Positions 7,756 to 16,449 of a stretch of DNA of 64,000 nucleotides are shown here, piece by piece (positions within the stretch are counted from its first letter, which is position 1; the number at the start of each line of letters is the position of its first letter). The position numbers and the translations under genes are program-made. Under the pieces are notes generated by a model, which was not told the origin of the DNA, did not search any database, and saw only the letters and a list, made by a program, of their open reading frames with translations. This DNA comes from Luteibacter sp. Sphag1AF (GTDB lineage: Bacteria > Pseudomonadota > Gammaproteobacteria > Xanthomonadales > Rhodanobacteraceae): the NCBI RefSeq assembly GCF_014192715.1, contig NZ_JACHYH010000002.1:456297-520296 (forward strand), given 5' to 3'.

Positions 7756-10112
7756 TGCGCCTGACACCCGGCCTCCGTGCGAGCCTGTTCGGGCTGGGTG
7801 CGCTCGTACTCACGCTGCTGGGCGCGTGGCTGCTGTTCGGTCGCGGCACCTCGCCATTGCAGACCGACCTGCTGGCCATGCTGCCGCCCACCGAGCGGCA
7901 GCCGGTCGCGGAAGAAGCCGTGGAGCGTCTTTCGCGCGCCAGCGGTGATCGCCTCGTATTTCTTCTGGCCAGCAAGAACGATGACGACGCCAAAGACGCT
8001 GCACGCACATTCGGTGCGGCGCTTGCGGGCAAGCCTGGCATCGCCAGTGCCATTGCCGAACTGCCGCCGTTTGATCTGGATCAGCTGACCACGCCGTTCC
8101 TGCCGTTCCGCTTCCACCTGCTGACCGCCGCAGATCGCGCGCTTTGGCAGGCGCCGTCTCCTGACGTGGCCGGAATGCTCACCCGGCGCCTCAACGAGCC
8201 GTTCGGTGCAGGCATCGGCACACGTCTCACCGACGATCCGTTCGGCACGTTGCAGCACTGGCTCAACACCCAGCCATTCAATCGCAGCACCCTGATTCCC
8301 GAAGACGACCTGCTGACGGCACACCGTGGCGACACGACCTACGTGATGGTCATCGCCACGCTGGCCGGATCGTCGTACGACGATCAGATCCAGCGCCCCG
8401 CGCTCGCCTCGGTAGAGGCCGCCACACACACAGTCACGGCCGCGCATCCGGACGTGCACATCCTGCGCACTGGCACAATGTTCTACGCCGCCGCCGCACG
8501 CGCGGGCGCCGAGCGCGATGTGCACGTGGTCGGCATCGCCTCCACCGTGGGCATCGCACTGCTGCTGATTGGCGTGTTCCGCTCGCCACGGCCGCTGCTG
8601 CTCGCGTTTCTTTCGACCGCCATTGGCGTGATTGCAGCGATCACCATCACCATTGCGATCTTCGGCCAGTTGCATCTGCTGACGCTGGTGTTCGGCGCCG
8701 CGTTGCTGGGCGAAGCGGTGGACTACTCCATCCAGTACCTGTGCGCACGTGCCAACGCAGCGCAGGCGTGGAACGCCGAAGCCGGCGTGCGACAGGTTCG
8801 GCCGGCGTTGCTTCTCGCCCTTGCCACGTCGCTTCTGGGCTACGCACTGCTTGGCATGGTGCCGTTCCCCGCGCTTCGTCAGATGGCATGCTTTGCCATC
8901 GTCGGCATGCTGGTCGCCTGTTTCAGCGTGCTCTGGCTGCTGCCGGCACTGGCCAGGCCCGCAGCACGCCGACCCGTATCGCCTGCGCTATCGCGCATCG
9001 CGCTGTCGTGGCAACGCCCCGTCAGCACGCTGGCGCAGGCACGTCGCGGACTGGTCGTTCTCGGCGTGCTTGTAGTGGCCGCCGCGCCAGGCTGGTGCCT
9101 GCTGGACCATGACGACGACATTCACCTGCTGATTTCGCCGCCCGCCGTGCTGGAGCAGGACACCCGCGACATCGCCAGCATTGCCGGCATGGGCACGGGC
9201 AGCCAGTTCTACCTCGTGCAGGGCGACACCGTGGAGCAGACGCTGCAACACGAGGAAGCGCTGACGGCACGCTTGCAGGCGATGATCGAAGCGAAACAGC
9301 TCGATGCATGGACAGGCGTGACCACCATGCTTCCCTCGGCGCAGCGCCAGCAGTCCAACAGGGATGCCTTCGCACGCGTCCTTGAAAACCGTTCCGTTCT
9401 TGCGGACGCCGCCGAAAAAGCCGGCTTCCGCGCTGGTGCACTGGATGCCTTCGCCAACGCGTGGCCCGGTCGCCCGATGACGCTGGACGACTGGATGGCG
9501 ATGCCCGTCTCCATGCCGTTCCATTATCTGTGGATGGGCCAGCGTGGCCACGCGTTTGCCAGCATCGTGCTACCCCAGGGACAGGACGACTCCGCACAAC
9601 TGGCCGCTGCGGCCGACGGCCTTCCCGGCATCACGTTCGTGGACAAGCCGGCCAGTGTTTCCGCACTGTTTGGCCGCTATCGCGGCTACGCCGATGTATG
9701 GCTGGGTGCCGCCCTGCTGCTGGTGGGCGTCGCCTTTGCCTGGCGTTACGGCTTGCGCGCCGCGCCGCGCGTGCTTGCGCCGCCGTTGCTCGGCATTGGC
9801 CTCACACTGGCCGCACTGGGTTATCTCGGGCAGCCACTCACCCTCTTCCACGTCATGGCCTTGATGCTGGTGCTGGGTGTGGGCGCGAATTACGCCGTAT
9901 TCCTGCGCGAAGGCGAGCCACATACCGCGCAGCGTCCGGGTGCCGCCTATGCCGGCGTGCTCCTTTCGGCCATCACTGCCCTGTTGTCGTTTGGCCTGCT
10001 GGCATTGAGTACGATGCCGGCCCTTCGTCACTTCGGTACCACCCTGCTTCTGGGTATCGGCTTCACCGTGCTTCTGGCACCGGTCAGCCTGCCCCGCGAG
10101 ACTTCCCGATGA
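7752..10112 (+). CDS. MMPL/RND-family exporter of the aryl-polyene cluster
   Basis: 786 residues. Two repeats, each with a leading transmembrane helix, a periplasmic loop of some 200 residues and a bundle of hydrophobic helices (first bundle from about residue 255, ending near 405; second from about 640 to the end), the plan of RND-superfamily predicted exporters (COG4258). The position right after the LolA-like gene (ATGA overlap) suggests that it extracts the polyene lipid from the inner membrane and passes it to that carrier. The ATG at 7755 is an equally good start. A 31-base gap with GGAG leads to the first ketosynthase. Confidence 0.85.
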   Translation: MMRLTPGLRASLFGLGALVLTLLGAWLLFGRGTSPLQTDLLAMLPPTERQPVAEEAVERLSRASGDRLVFLLASKNDDDAKDAARTFGAALAGKPGIASAIAELPPFDLDQLTTPFLPFRFHLLTAADRALWQAPSPDVAGMLTRRLNEPFGAGIGTRLTDDPFGTLQHWLNTQPFNRSTLIPEDDLLTAHRGDTTYVMVIATLAGSSYDDQIQRPALASVEAATHTVTAAHPDVHILRTGTMFYAAAARAGAERDVHVVGIASTVGIALLLIGVFRSPRPLLLAFLSTAIGVIAAITITIAIFGQLHLLTLVFGAALLGEAVDYSIQYLCARANAAQAWNAEAGVRQVRPALLLALATSLLGYALLGMVPFPALRQMACFAIVGMLVACFSVLWLLPALARPAARRPVSPALSRIALSWQRPVSTLAQARRGLVVLGVLVVAAAPGWCLLDHDDDIHLLISPPAVLEQDTRDIASIAGMGTGSQFYLVQGDTVEQTLQHEEALTARLQAMIEAKQLDAWTGVTTMLPSAQRQQSNRDAFARVLENRSVLADAAEKAGFRAGALDAFANAWPGRPMTLDDWMAMPVSMPFHYLWMGQRGHAFASIVLPQGQDDSAQLAAAADGLPGITFVDKPASVSALFGRYRGYADVWLGAALLLVGVAFAWRYGLRAAPRVLAPPLLGIGLTLAALGYLGQPLTLFHVMALMLVLGVGANYAVFLREGEPHTAQRPGAAYAGVLLSAITALLSFGLLALSTMPALRHFGTTLLLGIGFTVLLAPVSLPRETSR

Positions 10113-10143
10113 ACACTGCATTCGCACTACGGAGTAACCGCCC

Positions 10144-11370
10144 ATGAAACGCGTCGTTGTCACGGGCATGGGCGGCATCACTCCACTGGGTAAAGACTGG
10201 GACACCATCGAAGCCCGGCTTCGCGCGGGTCACAATGCGGTGCGCCGCATGCACGAATGGGACTACTTCGATTCCCTGAACGGGCGCCTCGGCTGTCCTG
10301 TGGACGACTTCGTGCTGCCGGACTGGCCGCGTCGCCACCTGCGCTCGATGGGCCGCGTCGCCCGCCTCGCCGTCGCCGCCAGCGAGCTGGCGTTGCGCGA
10401 CGCCGGCCTCGAAGGCAATCCGGATATCAGCGATGGACGCATGGGCGTGGCCTATGGCTCGTCCGGCGGCAGCATCGAACCGGCACGCACCATTGGTCAC
10501 ATGCTGGAAACCGGCTCGATGCAGGGCGTCACTGCCACCAGCTACATCCAGATGATGTCGCACACCACGGCGGTGAACATCGGAGTGTTCTTCGGCCTGA
10601 AGGGCCGCATCATTCCCACCTCCAGCGCGTGCACCTCGGGCAGCCAGGCCATCGGCTACGGCTACGAGGCCATCCAGCAGGGCAAGCAGACCCTGATGGT
10701 CTGCGGTGGCGCGGAAGAACTCTCCGGCCCTGGCGCAGCGGTGTTCGACACGCTGTTCGCCACCAGCACCCGCAACGACGAGCCGTCGCTGACGCCCCGG
10801 CCGTTTGATGCCAGGCGCGATGGCCTGGTGGTGGGCGAAGGCGCTGCCACGCTGGTGCTTGAAGAATACGAACACGCGAAGGCACGCGGCGCGCACATTT
10901 ATGCGGAAGTCATCGGCTTCGGCTGCAACTCCGACGGCGCGCACATCACCCAGCCCACTCGCGAAACCATGGCCGCCGCCATGCGCATGGCCCTGGCGGA
11001 TGCGTCGCTCGCACCGGAAGCCATCGGTTACATCAGCGCCCATGGCACCGCCACCGATCGCGGAGACGTGGCAGAGAGCCATGCCACCGCCAGCGTGCTC
11101 GGCACGGACGTGCCCATCAGTTCGATGAAAAGCTATGTCGGCCACACGTTGGGTGCCTGCGGTGCACTGGAATCGTGGTGGGCCATCCAGATGATGCGTG
11201 AGGGCTGGTTCGCTCCCACCATCAACCTGACCCAGCCCGATCCCGAATGCGCACCGCTGGATTACGTGACCGGCGAAGGACGCGCGATCCGCACCGATCA
11301 CGTCATGAACAACAACTTTGCCTTCGGCGGCATCAACACGTCGCTGATCTTCAAGGCGTACCACGGATGA
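10144..11370 (+). CDS. Beta-ketoacyl-ACP synthase, ApeR-like (KS1)
   Basis: 408 residues, full-length FabF-type ketosynthase. The catalytic set is complete: Cys163 in SSACTSGSQ, His300 in AHGTATD, Lys329 and His334 in MKSYVGHTLG. The sequence around GRVAYGSSGGS and TSYIQMMSHTTAVN resembles the ApeR-type enzymes that work as homodimers in aryl-polyene assembly, condensing malonyl-ACP with the chain. GGAG precedes the ATG, and the last four bases overlap the next ketosynthase start (ATGA). Which chain-length range it serves cannot be told from sequence. Confidence 0.88.
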   Translation: MKRVVVTGMGGITPLGKDWDTIEARLRAGHNAVRRMHEWDYFDSLNGRLGCPVDDFVLPDWPRRHLRSMGRVARLAVAASELALRDAGLEGNPDISDGRMGVAYGSSGGSIEPARTIGHMLETGSMQGVTATSYIQMMSHTTAVNIGVFFGLKGRIIPTSSACTSGSQAIGYGYEAIQQGKQTLMVCGGAEELSGPGAAVFDTLFATSTRNDEPSLTPRPFDARRDGLVVGEGAATLVLEEYEHAKARGAHIYAEVIGFGCNSDGAHITQPTRETMAAAMRMALADASLAPEAIGYISAHGTATDRGDVAESHATASVLGTDVPISSMKSYVGHTLGACGALESWWAIQMMREGWFAPTINLTQPDPECAPLDYVTGEGRAIRTDHVMNNNFAFGGINTSLIFKAYHG

Positions 11371-12566
11371 AGCGCGTGGTCGTCACCGGCATGGGCGCGG
11401 TGTCCTGTCTGGGTACAGGCGCCGATGCGCTGCTGGACGGCTTGTTCGCCGGGCGCAGCGGCATCGTGCACGTACCGGCATTCACTGAGCTTGGCATGCG
11501 TTGCCAGGTGGGCGCGCCGGTCGATGCAGGACTGCTGGACGAAGCTCCGCGCAAACTGCGCCGTTACCTCTCGACGCCGGCCACGTATGCGTGGCACGCC
11601 ATGCGCGAAGCCATCGCACAGTCCGGACTGGAAGACACATCGCTGGCAGGGCGCGACTGCGGCCTGCTCATGGGTGGCAATGCCGCGCTCAGTGAACATG
11701 AGGCTGCCTTGCACGCGCATCGCACGCGCGGCATCTCACGCATGTCGCCATTCACGGTGCCGCGTTGCATGACCAGCGCGCTACCGGCCAGCCTGGCGCA
11801 CGCATTCGGCATCGGTGGGCGCAGCTATCTGCTGAGTTCAGCCTGCGCCAGCGGCGCGCATGCGATAGGCCAGGCCATGGAACTGATTCAGCTGGGTCGA
11901 CAGAACATCGTCATCTGCGGTGGCGCCGAAGAGCTCGACGAAAAAACCGCCATGTGTTTCGACGTGATGGGTGCGCTGTCTGCCAGCGGCGTGTCGCGCC
12001 CGTATGACGAGCAGCGTGATGGCTTCGTGCCGGGTGCGGGCGCTGCCGTACTGGTGCTTGAATCCCTCGAACATGCCACCGCGCGCGGCGCGACCGTCCT
12101 GGCTGAGCTCGTCGGCTATGGTGCCGCCAACGATGCGCAAAGCATGGTGCAACCGGGCGTCGACGGCATCGCGGAAGCCATGCGTCAGGCGCTGGAACAA
12201 TCCGGCGCCACTCCCGATTACATCAACACGCACGCATGCTCCACACCGCAGGGCGACCTGATGGAGTGGCAGGCCATCCACGCCGTGTTTGCTGAACTTG
12301 GCCACACGGTACCGGGCATCTCATCCATCAAGGGCGGTATCGGCCACGCTCCGGGTGCAGCGGGTGCCCTCGACGCCGTGGCGTGCATCGGCATGATGCA
12401 GCGTCAGTCCGTCCCGGGCATGGCCATCGCACAGCGCGAGGCGGCATTTGCATCGACGCCACTGCTGACCGGCACGACTGCGGCAACGCTCCGCACCGTG
12501 CTGAGCAACAGCTTCGGCTTCGGCGGCAGCTGCGCAACGCTGGTTTTCCGGAGGGAGGCGGCGTGA
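11367..12566 (+). CDS. FabB-like beta-ketoacyl-ACP synthase with altered HGT motif (KS2)
   Basis: 399 residues from the ATG overlapping the KS1 stop. It aligns by eye along its whole length with FabB: the MKRVVVTGMG start, Cys160 in SSACASGAH, a C-terminal NSFGFGGSCATLV. Catalytic Cys160, His289, Lys322 and His327 are kept. However, the near-invariant HGTSTP motif reads HACSTP and the KAMTGHSLGAAG motif reads KGGIGHAPGAAG. It may therefore be an active synthase with shifted substrate choice. The stop overlaps a GTG start of the next gene. Confidence 0.82.
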   Translation: MKRVVVTGMGAVSCLGTGADALLDGLFAGRSGIVHVPAFTELGMRCQVGAPVDAGLLDEAPRKLRRYLSTPATYAWHAMREAIAQSGLEDTSLAGRDCGLLMGGNAALSEHEAALHAHRTRGISRMSPFTVPRCMTSALPASLAHAFGIGGRSYLLSSACASGAHAIGQAMELIQLGRQNIVICGGAEELDEKTAMCFDVMGALSASGVSRPYDEQRDGFVPGAGAAVLVLESLEHATARGATVLAELVGYGAANDAQSMVQPGVDGIAEAMRQALEQSGATPDYINTHACSTPQGDLMEWQAIHAVFAELGHTVPGISSIKGGIGHAPGAAGALDAVACIGMMQRQSVPGMAIAQREAAFASTPLLTGTTAATLRTVLSNSFGFGGSCATLVFRREAA

Positions 12567-13300
12567 TCGACATCCAGATTGACGCATGGCGCGCGTGGGC
12601 ACCGGGCATTGACGCCGATGCCGCCTGGCGCGACTGGGCAAGTGCACCGCGCGCGCTGATCGACAGCGGCCAGCAACCGTCATGCGCGTTCATTCCCGCG
12701 ATGCAACGCCGTCGCCTGAGCCGGCTGGCGCGCATCACGATGGATGTCGCCTGGCCGCTGTGTGCCGACGACGAACAACTGCCGTTCGTCTTTGCATCGC
12801 GTCATGGCGAAACGCCGCGCACGTTCGCGCTGCTGGAAGACATCGGCCGCGATCAGCCCCTGTCGCCGACCCAGTTCGGCCTGTCGGTGCACAACGCCAT
12901 CGCCGGACAATGGTCGATTCTGCGTGGGCAGAAAGGCGAATCGGTCGCGCTGGCCGGCGAAGGCGACACCTTCGAGCACGCCATGCTGGAAGCGGCGGCG
13001 CTCCTTCACGAAGGCGCGCCGTCCGCGCTGGTCGTCATGGCAGAGGAACAGCCCGCCGAAGCGCTGCGGTCGTGGATCGACGATGTACCGTTCTCCTATG
13101 CCGTCGCACTGCGCGTGTCGTTGCCCGACGCCTCCTCATCGGCTACCCGCTGGCGCCTCAGCCTGCACGCCAACGACGCCGATGCCCGGCCCGGTGCATG
13201 GCCAAATGCACTGGATTTTCTGCGCGCTTTGCATGACCCTCACGCGCCCGTTCAACATGCATGGAGATCACGCCAATGGAAGTGGCACCGACTACCGTGA
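12563..13300 (+). CDS. Chain-length-factor-like ketosynthase N-terminal domain protein
   Basis: 245 residues, starting at GTG 12563 that overlaps the KS2 stop (GTGA) and is preceded by GGGAGG; upstream ATGs lie inside KS2. It matches the short PF13723-type proteins of aryl-polyene clusters, which correspond to the N-terminal half of a ketosynthase. The region where a ketosynthase carries its active Cys reads VALAGEGDTFEHAM, with no Cys, so it cannot condense by itself. Characterised counterparts (ApeC) pair with a ketosynthase (ApeO) as a KS/CLF heterodimer; the likely partner here is KS3 at 17626. It overlaps the acyltransferase gene by 25-40 bases. Confidence 0.8.
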   Translation: MIDIQIDAWRAWAPGIDADAAWRDWASAPRALIDSGQQPSCAFIPAMQRRRLSRLARITMDVAWPLCADDEQLPFVFASRHGETPRTFALLEDIGRDQPLSPTQFGLSVHNAIAGQWSILRGQKGESVALAGEGDTFEHAMLEAAALLHEGAPSALVVMAEEQPAEALRSWIDDVPFSYAVALRVSLPDASSSATRWRLSLHANDADARPGAWPNALDFLRALHDPHAPVQHAWRSRQWKWHRLP

Positions 13301-14064
13301 CCCGGCGCACCAACGCCTATCCGCTGCGCCTGGTGTCCACGGCGCTGAGCTTCGCTTTTTTCGGTATGGGCGGGCTGTTGCTGCGAGCGCTCATCCTGCC
13401 CGTGGTGTGCCGTTGGCCGGGCAGTCCCGAAGTGCGCCGTCGCCGCGCCCGACGCACGGTCGGCTGGGCGTTCTGGCTGCACTATCGCTTCATGATCGCC
13501 AGCGGTGTCCTGCACTTCCGCTTTGAAGGCAAGGAGCGCCTGGGCAAGCCCGGGCAGATGATCGTGGCCAACCATCCGTCGCTGATCGACGTGGTGTTTC
13601 TTCTGGGCAACATCCGCGACGCCAACTGCATCGTGAAGCGCAGCCTCTGGCGCAATCCGTTCATGCGTGGGCCCATCAGCACGGCACAGTACATCAGCAA
13701 CAGCGGCGGCCCGGAAATGCTGGACGAAGCGGCACAGGTCCTCGCCGATGGCCAGGCTCTGCTCGTGTTTCCCGAAGGCACCCGCACCACGCCGGGTACC
13801 GCACCCTGCTTTCATCGTGGCGCCGCAGCCATTGCACTGCGCAGCGCGCGGATCGTCACGCCCGTATTCATCACCGTCACCCCGTCGATGCTGACCAAGG
13901 CCGAGCCCTGGTACCGCATTCCGCATCGCCGCCCCACCGTCACCATTCGGGTGGGCGAGGACATCGAGGTTGCCACCTTCAGAGAATCAGCGCCCCTGCC
14001 GATAGCGTCGCGCCGGCTCAACGATCAGTTGCACGACCTCTACGCAAGGGAACTGGGTACATGA
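13261..14064 (+). CDS. PlsC-like 1-acylglycerol-3-phosphate acyltransferase family protein
   Basis: 267 residues. Seen: a hydrophobic N-terminal helix (about 28-50), the catalytic H-x4-D in NHPSLID (His105, Asp110) and FPEGTR (170-175) for phosphate binding. Enzymes of this family acylate glycerophosphate-type acceptors at the inner membrane; in aryl-polyene clusters they are presumed to attach the polyene to a lipid anchor. The start is uncertain: ATG 13261, or ATG 13276, which has GGAG at better spacing. It overlaps the upstream gene either way, and its stop overlaps the second ACP start by four bases. Confidence 0.85.
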   Translation: MEITPMEVAPTTVTRRTNAYPLRLVSTALSFAFFGMGGLLLRALILPVVCRWPGSPEVRRRRARRTVGWAFWLHYRFMIASGVLHFRFEGKERLGKPGQMIVANHPSLIDVVFLLGNIRDANCIVKRSLWRNPFMRGPISTAQYISNSGGPEMLDEAAQVLADGQALLVFPEGTRTTPGTAPCFHRGAAAIALRSARIVTPVFITVTPSMLTKAEPWYRIPHRRPTVTIRVGEDIEVATFRESAPLPIASRRLNDQLHDLYARELGT

Positions 14065-14330
14065 CCGATCTTGAACGCGACATTGCCCAACTGATCATCG
14101 ACACACTGAATCTCGAAGAGACCACCGTGGCGGACATCCCCGCGGACCTGCCACTGTTCGGCCAGGGTCTCGGGCTGGATTCGGTGGATGCCCTGGAACT
14201 GGCGCTGGCGCTGCAAAATGTCTATGGCATCAAGCTGGCCGCCGACTCGCGTGATGCGCGCCAGCATTTCGCCACTGTCGGCAACATGGCCCGGTTCGTT
14301 GAAGCACAGCGCCTGCCATGCAACGACTGA
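14061..14330 (+). CDS. Second acyl carrier protein, aryl-polyene type
   Basis: 89 residues, phosphopantetheine site Ser41 in LGLDSVDALEL. The start overlaps the stop of the acyltransferase (ATGA) and its own stop overlaps the next start by 13 bases, so its translation is tied to both neighbours. It has the ApeF-like place next to the COG4648 membrane domain. Which ACP takes the aromatic starter is not evident from sequence. Confidence 0.9.
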   Translation: MTDLERDIAQLIIDTLNLEETTVADIPADLPLFGQGLGLDSVDALELALALQNVYGIKLAADSRDARQHFATVGNMARFVEAQRLPCND

Positions 14331-15505
14331 GCTCACTCATCCTGGCCGTGGTTGGCGTGCTGTATCCCTTCATCGTGTATTTCGGGATGGAGCACATGTC
14401 CACGCCGCTGTTCGCGATGCTGCTGGGCGCCATCTGGCTGATTCGCGCACCTGCACTGATGCGCCAGCCCGGTGGTCGCTGGATGCTGGGAGCGGCACTG
14501 GTTTACTGCATGTTTCTTGCCGTCAGCGGTGAGTCGGTGGTGCTGCGCTGGTATCCCAGCCTGATCTGCGCGCTGCTGCTGTGCGCCTTCGGACTCAGCC
14601 TGCGCTACGGGCCGCCGATGATCGAACGCATCGCGCGGGTGACCGAACCGGACCTGCCTCCGGCTGCCGTGCGTTACACACGCAAGGTCACCTGGGTCTG
14701 GGCGGGCTTTTTCGCGTTCAATGCGATCACCTCCGGCGTGCTCGCCGTGTATTCGCCGCTGAATCTGTGGACGCTGTACAACGGCATCATCGCCTACTCG
14801 ATCATGGGCGTGCTGTTTGCCGGCGAGTGGCTGCTGCGCCAGCGGTTGCGTCGACGCATCAGTGACGCACCCATGAATGCCGCGGCACAACGCCTGGCGA
14901 CGCATCCATGGGTCGAGCAGGCCCATGCGGGCTATGCGGGAAAGCTCGGGGCGGGCATGGTCGTGCTGCTGTCTGCGGCCGGTCGCATGGCACTGCTGCG
15001 CCACGGCCGCAAAGGACTGGTCAGCGAGCTATCCACGCAGGCCGTCGATCCGGCAGACACCGAGCTGTCCGCACCGCGCATGTGGCGCTTTCCGGATGCG
15101 TTGCCGTCCGTGGTCACGCGCCGTCATGTCGATACCTGCCTGCGCCAGCCGCTGCCGGTGGCGCCGGTTATCCTCGCCGAGCGCAGCACGGAGTCAGGTC
15201 ACGTGCTGGAACTGGCACTGCCGCTGGATCTCGCCTGCTTCGCCGATCACTTCCCCGAGGCTCCCGTGTTGCCGGGCGTCGTGCAGGTGGGCTGGGCGCT
15301 GGATTTCGCGGCTGCGCGCCTTGGTACGCCCCGGCAATGCCGCAGCATGGATGCGCTGAAGTTCCAGAGCCTGCTGCGACCCGGGGATCGTGTGGACCTG
15401 GAGCTGACCCACGACGCCGAAAAGCAGCGCCTCACCTTCGCGTGGCGCCGTGGACAGACCCACTATTCCTCCGCACGAATGCAACTGGAGACCGTGGGTG
15501 TCTGA
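14318..15505 (+). CDS. Fusion: COG4648 membrane protein + AMP-ligase C-terminal remnant + hotdog dehydratase
   Basis: 395 residues in three parts. Residues 1-180 are a complete COG4648 (ApeG-like) membrane protein with about six hydrophobic segments, including PDLPPAAVRYTRKVTWVW and LYNGIIAYSIMGVLFAGEWL. Residues about 183-275 match the C-terminal subdomain of the aryl-polyene AMP-ligase (ApeH): LATHPWVEQA, LGAGMVVLLSAAGRMALL, APRMWRFPDALP. The following Gly-Lys with the catalytic lysine is absent (SVVTRRHVDT). Residues about 280-395 are a hotdog 3-hydroxyacyl-ACP dehydratase (ApeI-like) with the catalytic His311 in ADHFPEAPVLPGV. The adenylating body of the ligase is missing altogether. There is no internal stop or frameshift. 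Confidence 0.82.
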   Translation: MQRLSSLILAVVGVLYPFIVYFGMEHMSTPLFAMLLGAIWLIRAPALMRQPGGRWMLGAALVYCMFLAVSGESVVLRWYPSLICALLLCAFGLSLRYGPPMIERIARVTEPDLPPAAVRYTRKVTWVWAGFFAFNAITSGVLAVYSPLNLWTLYNGIIAYSIMGVLFAGEWLLRQRLRRRISDAPMNAAAQRLATHPWVEQAHAGYAGKLGAGMVVLLSAAGRMALLRHGRKGLVSELSTQAVDPADTELSAPRMWRFPDALPSVVTRRHVDTCLRQPLPVAPVILAERSTESGHVLELALPLDLACFADHFPEAPVLPGVVQVGWALDFAAARLGTPRQCRSMDALKFQSLLRPGDRVDLELTHDAEKQRLTFAWRRGQTHYSSARMQLETVGV

Positions 15506-16445
15506 TCCCGCCGATGGCAGCCTGCACTGGGCCGCACAGCGCGAGCGTGGCAACTTCATGGCCATCAAGCTCACCGCCTGGGCGGTGCGCTCGTTTGGCC
15601 GCCGCACCATGACGCCCCTGCTCTACGCCATCGTCTTCTATTTCTTCGCCACCGGCCGCACGGCACGGCGGCACATCCGTCTTTACCAGAAGCACCTGGC
15701 TGACTGGAGCGGACGCCCCGGGCTCGCTCCGCGCACAGGCAGCGTCTTCGCCCAGTTCATGCGCTTTGGCGAATGCCTGCTTGATCGCCTGGATGCATGG
15801 CGAGGCAAGCTCGGCCCCGCCGACGTGGACATGCACGACCCGTCCGGCGTGCGCGATGCGCTGCGCGCCAGTGGCAATGGCGTGCGTGGCCAGATTCTGG
15901 TCTGCACGCACCTGGGCAATCTCGATGTTTGCCGCGCCATGGCCGAGGCCGGGGAGCGCGTGCCGCTGAACGTGCTGGTGCACACCCGCAACGCCGTGCA
16001 TTTCAATCGCGTGATGAATGAGGCAGGCGACCACGGCATGCGCCTCATCCAGGTCAGCGACCTGGACACCGCCGTGATGATGGACCTGTCGCAGCGCCTT
16101 GCGCGCGGCGAATGGATTGCCATCGCCGGCGACCGTATTCCGTTGCACGGGGGCCGCAGCGTCACCGTCGATTTTCTCGGGCGCCCCGCCGCCTTCCCGC
16201 AGGGCCCATGGCTGGTGGCCAGCCTGCTGCGCTGCCAGACCAACCTCATCTGCTGCCTCAAGATCAAAGGCCGCTACCGCATCCATCTGGAACGTGGCCC
16301 GGACGCCTCGGCGTGGGACCGCCGCGAGCGCGATGCGCGTATCAGCGAATCGGTGCGCGGTTATGCCCACTGGCTGGGCCAGCGCTGCCTCGATGCGCCA
16401 CACCAGTGGTTCAATTTCCACCATTACTGGAACGACAAGGACTAA
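15498..16445 (+). CDS. LpxL-like acyltransferase of the aryl-polyene cluster
   Basis: 315 residues from GTG 15498, which has TGGAG eight bases upstream and overlaps the preceding stop by eight bases; an ATG 48 bases earlier lacks such a site. It is a lysophospholipid-acyltransferase superfamily member related to lipid A acyltransferases: one hydrophobic segment (about 38-52), His138-x4-Asp143 in CTHLGNLD, and IAGDRIPLHGGRSV near residue 210. It resembles COG4261 and is the counterpart of the acyltransferase half of ApeJ, whose glycosyltransferase half is encoded separately at 6356. It probably transfers an acyl chain to the lipid anchor at the membrane. Confidence 0.82.
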   Translation: MSDPADGSLHWAAQRERGNFMAIKLTAWAVRSFGRRTMTPLLYAIVFYFFATGRTARRHIRLYQKHLADWSGRPGLAPRTGSVFAQFMRFGECLLDRLDAWRGKLGPADVDMHDPSGVRDALRASGNGVRGQILVCTHLGNLDVCRAMAEAGERVPLNVLVHTRNAVHFNRVMNEAGDHGMRLIQVSDLDTAVMMDLSQRLARGEWIAIAGDRIPLHGGRSVTVDFLGRPAAFPQGPWLVASLLRCQTNLICCLKIKGRYRIHLERGPDASAWDRRERDARISESVRGYAHWLGQRCLDAPHQWFNFHHYWNDKD

Positions 16446-16449
16446 GCCC

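Noticed and set aside
12383..12562. N-terminal extension of the chain-length-factor-like protein from an upstream ATG
   Set aside because: The extension lies wholly inside KS2, is Arg/His-rich, and the GTG at 12563 has a proper ribosome site and overlap with the KS2 stop.
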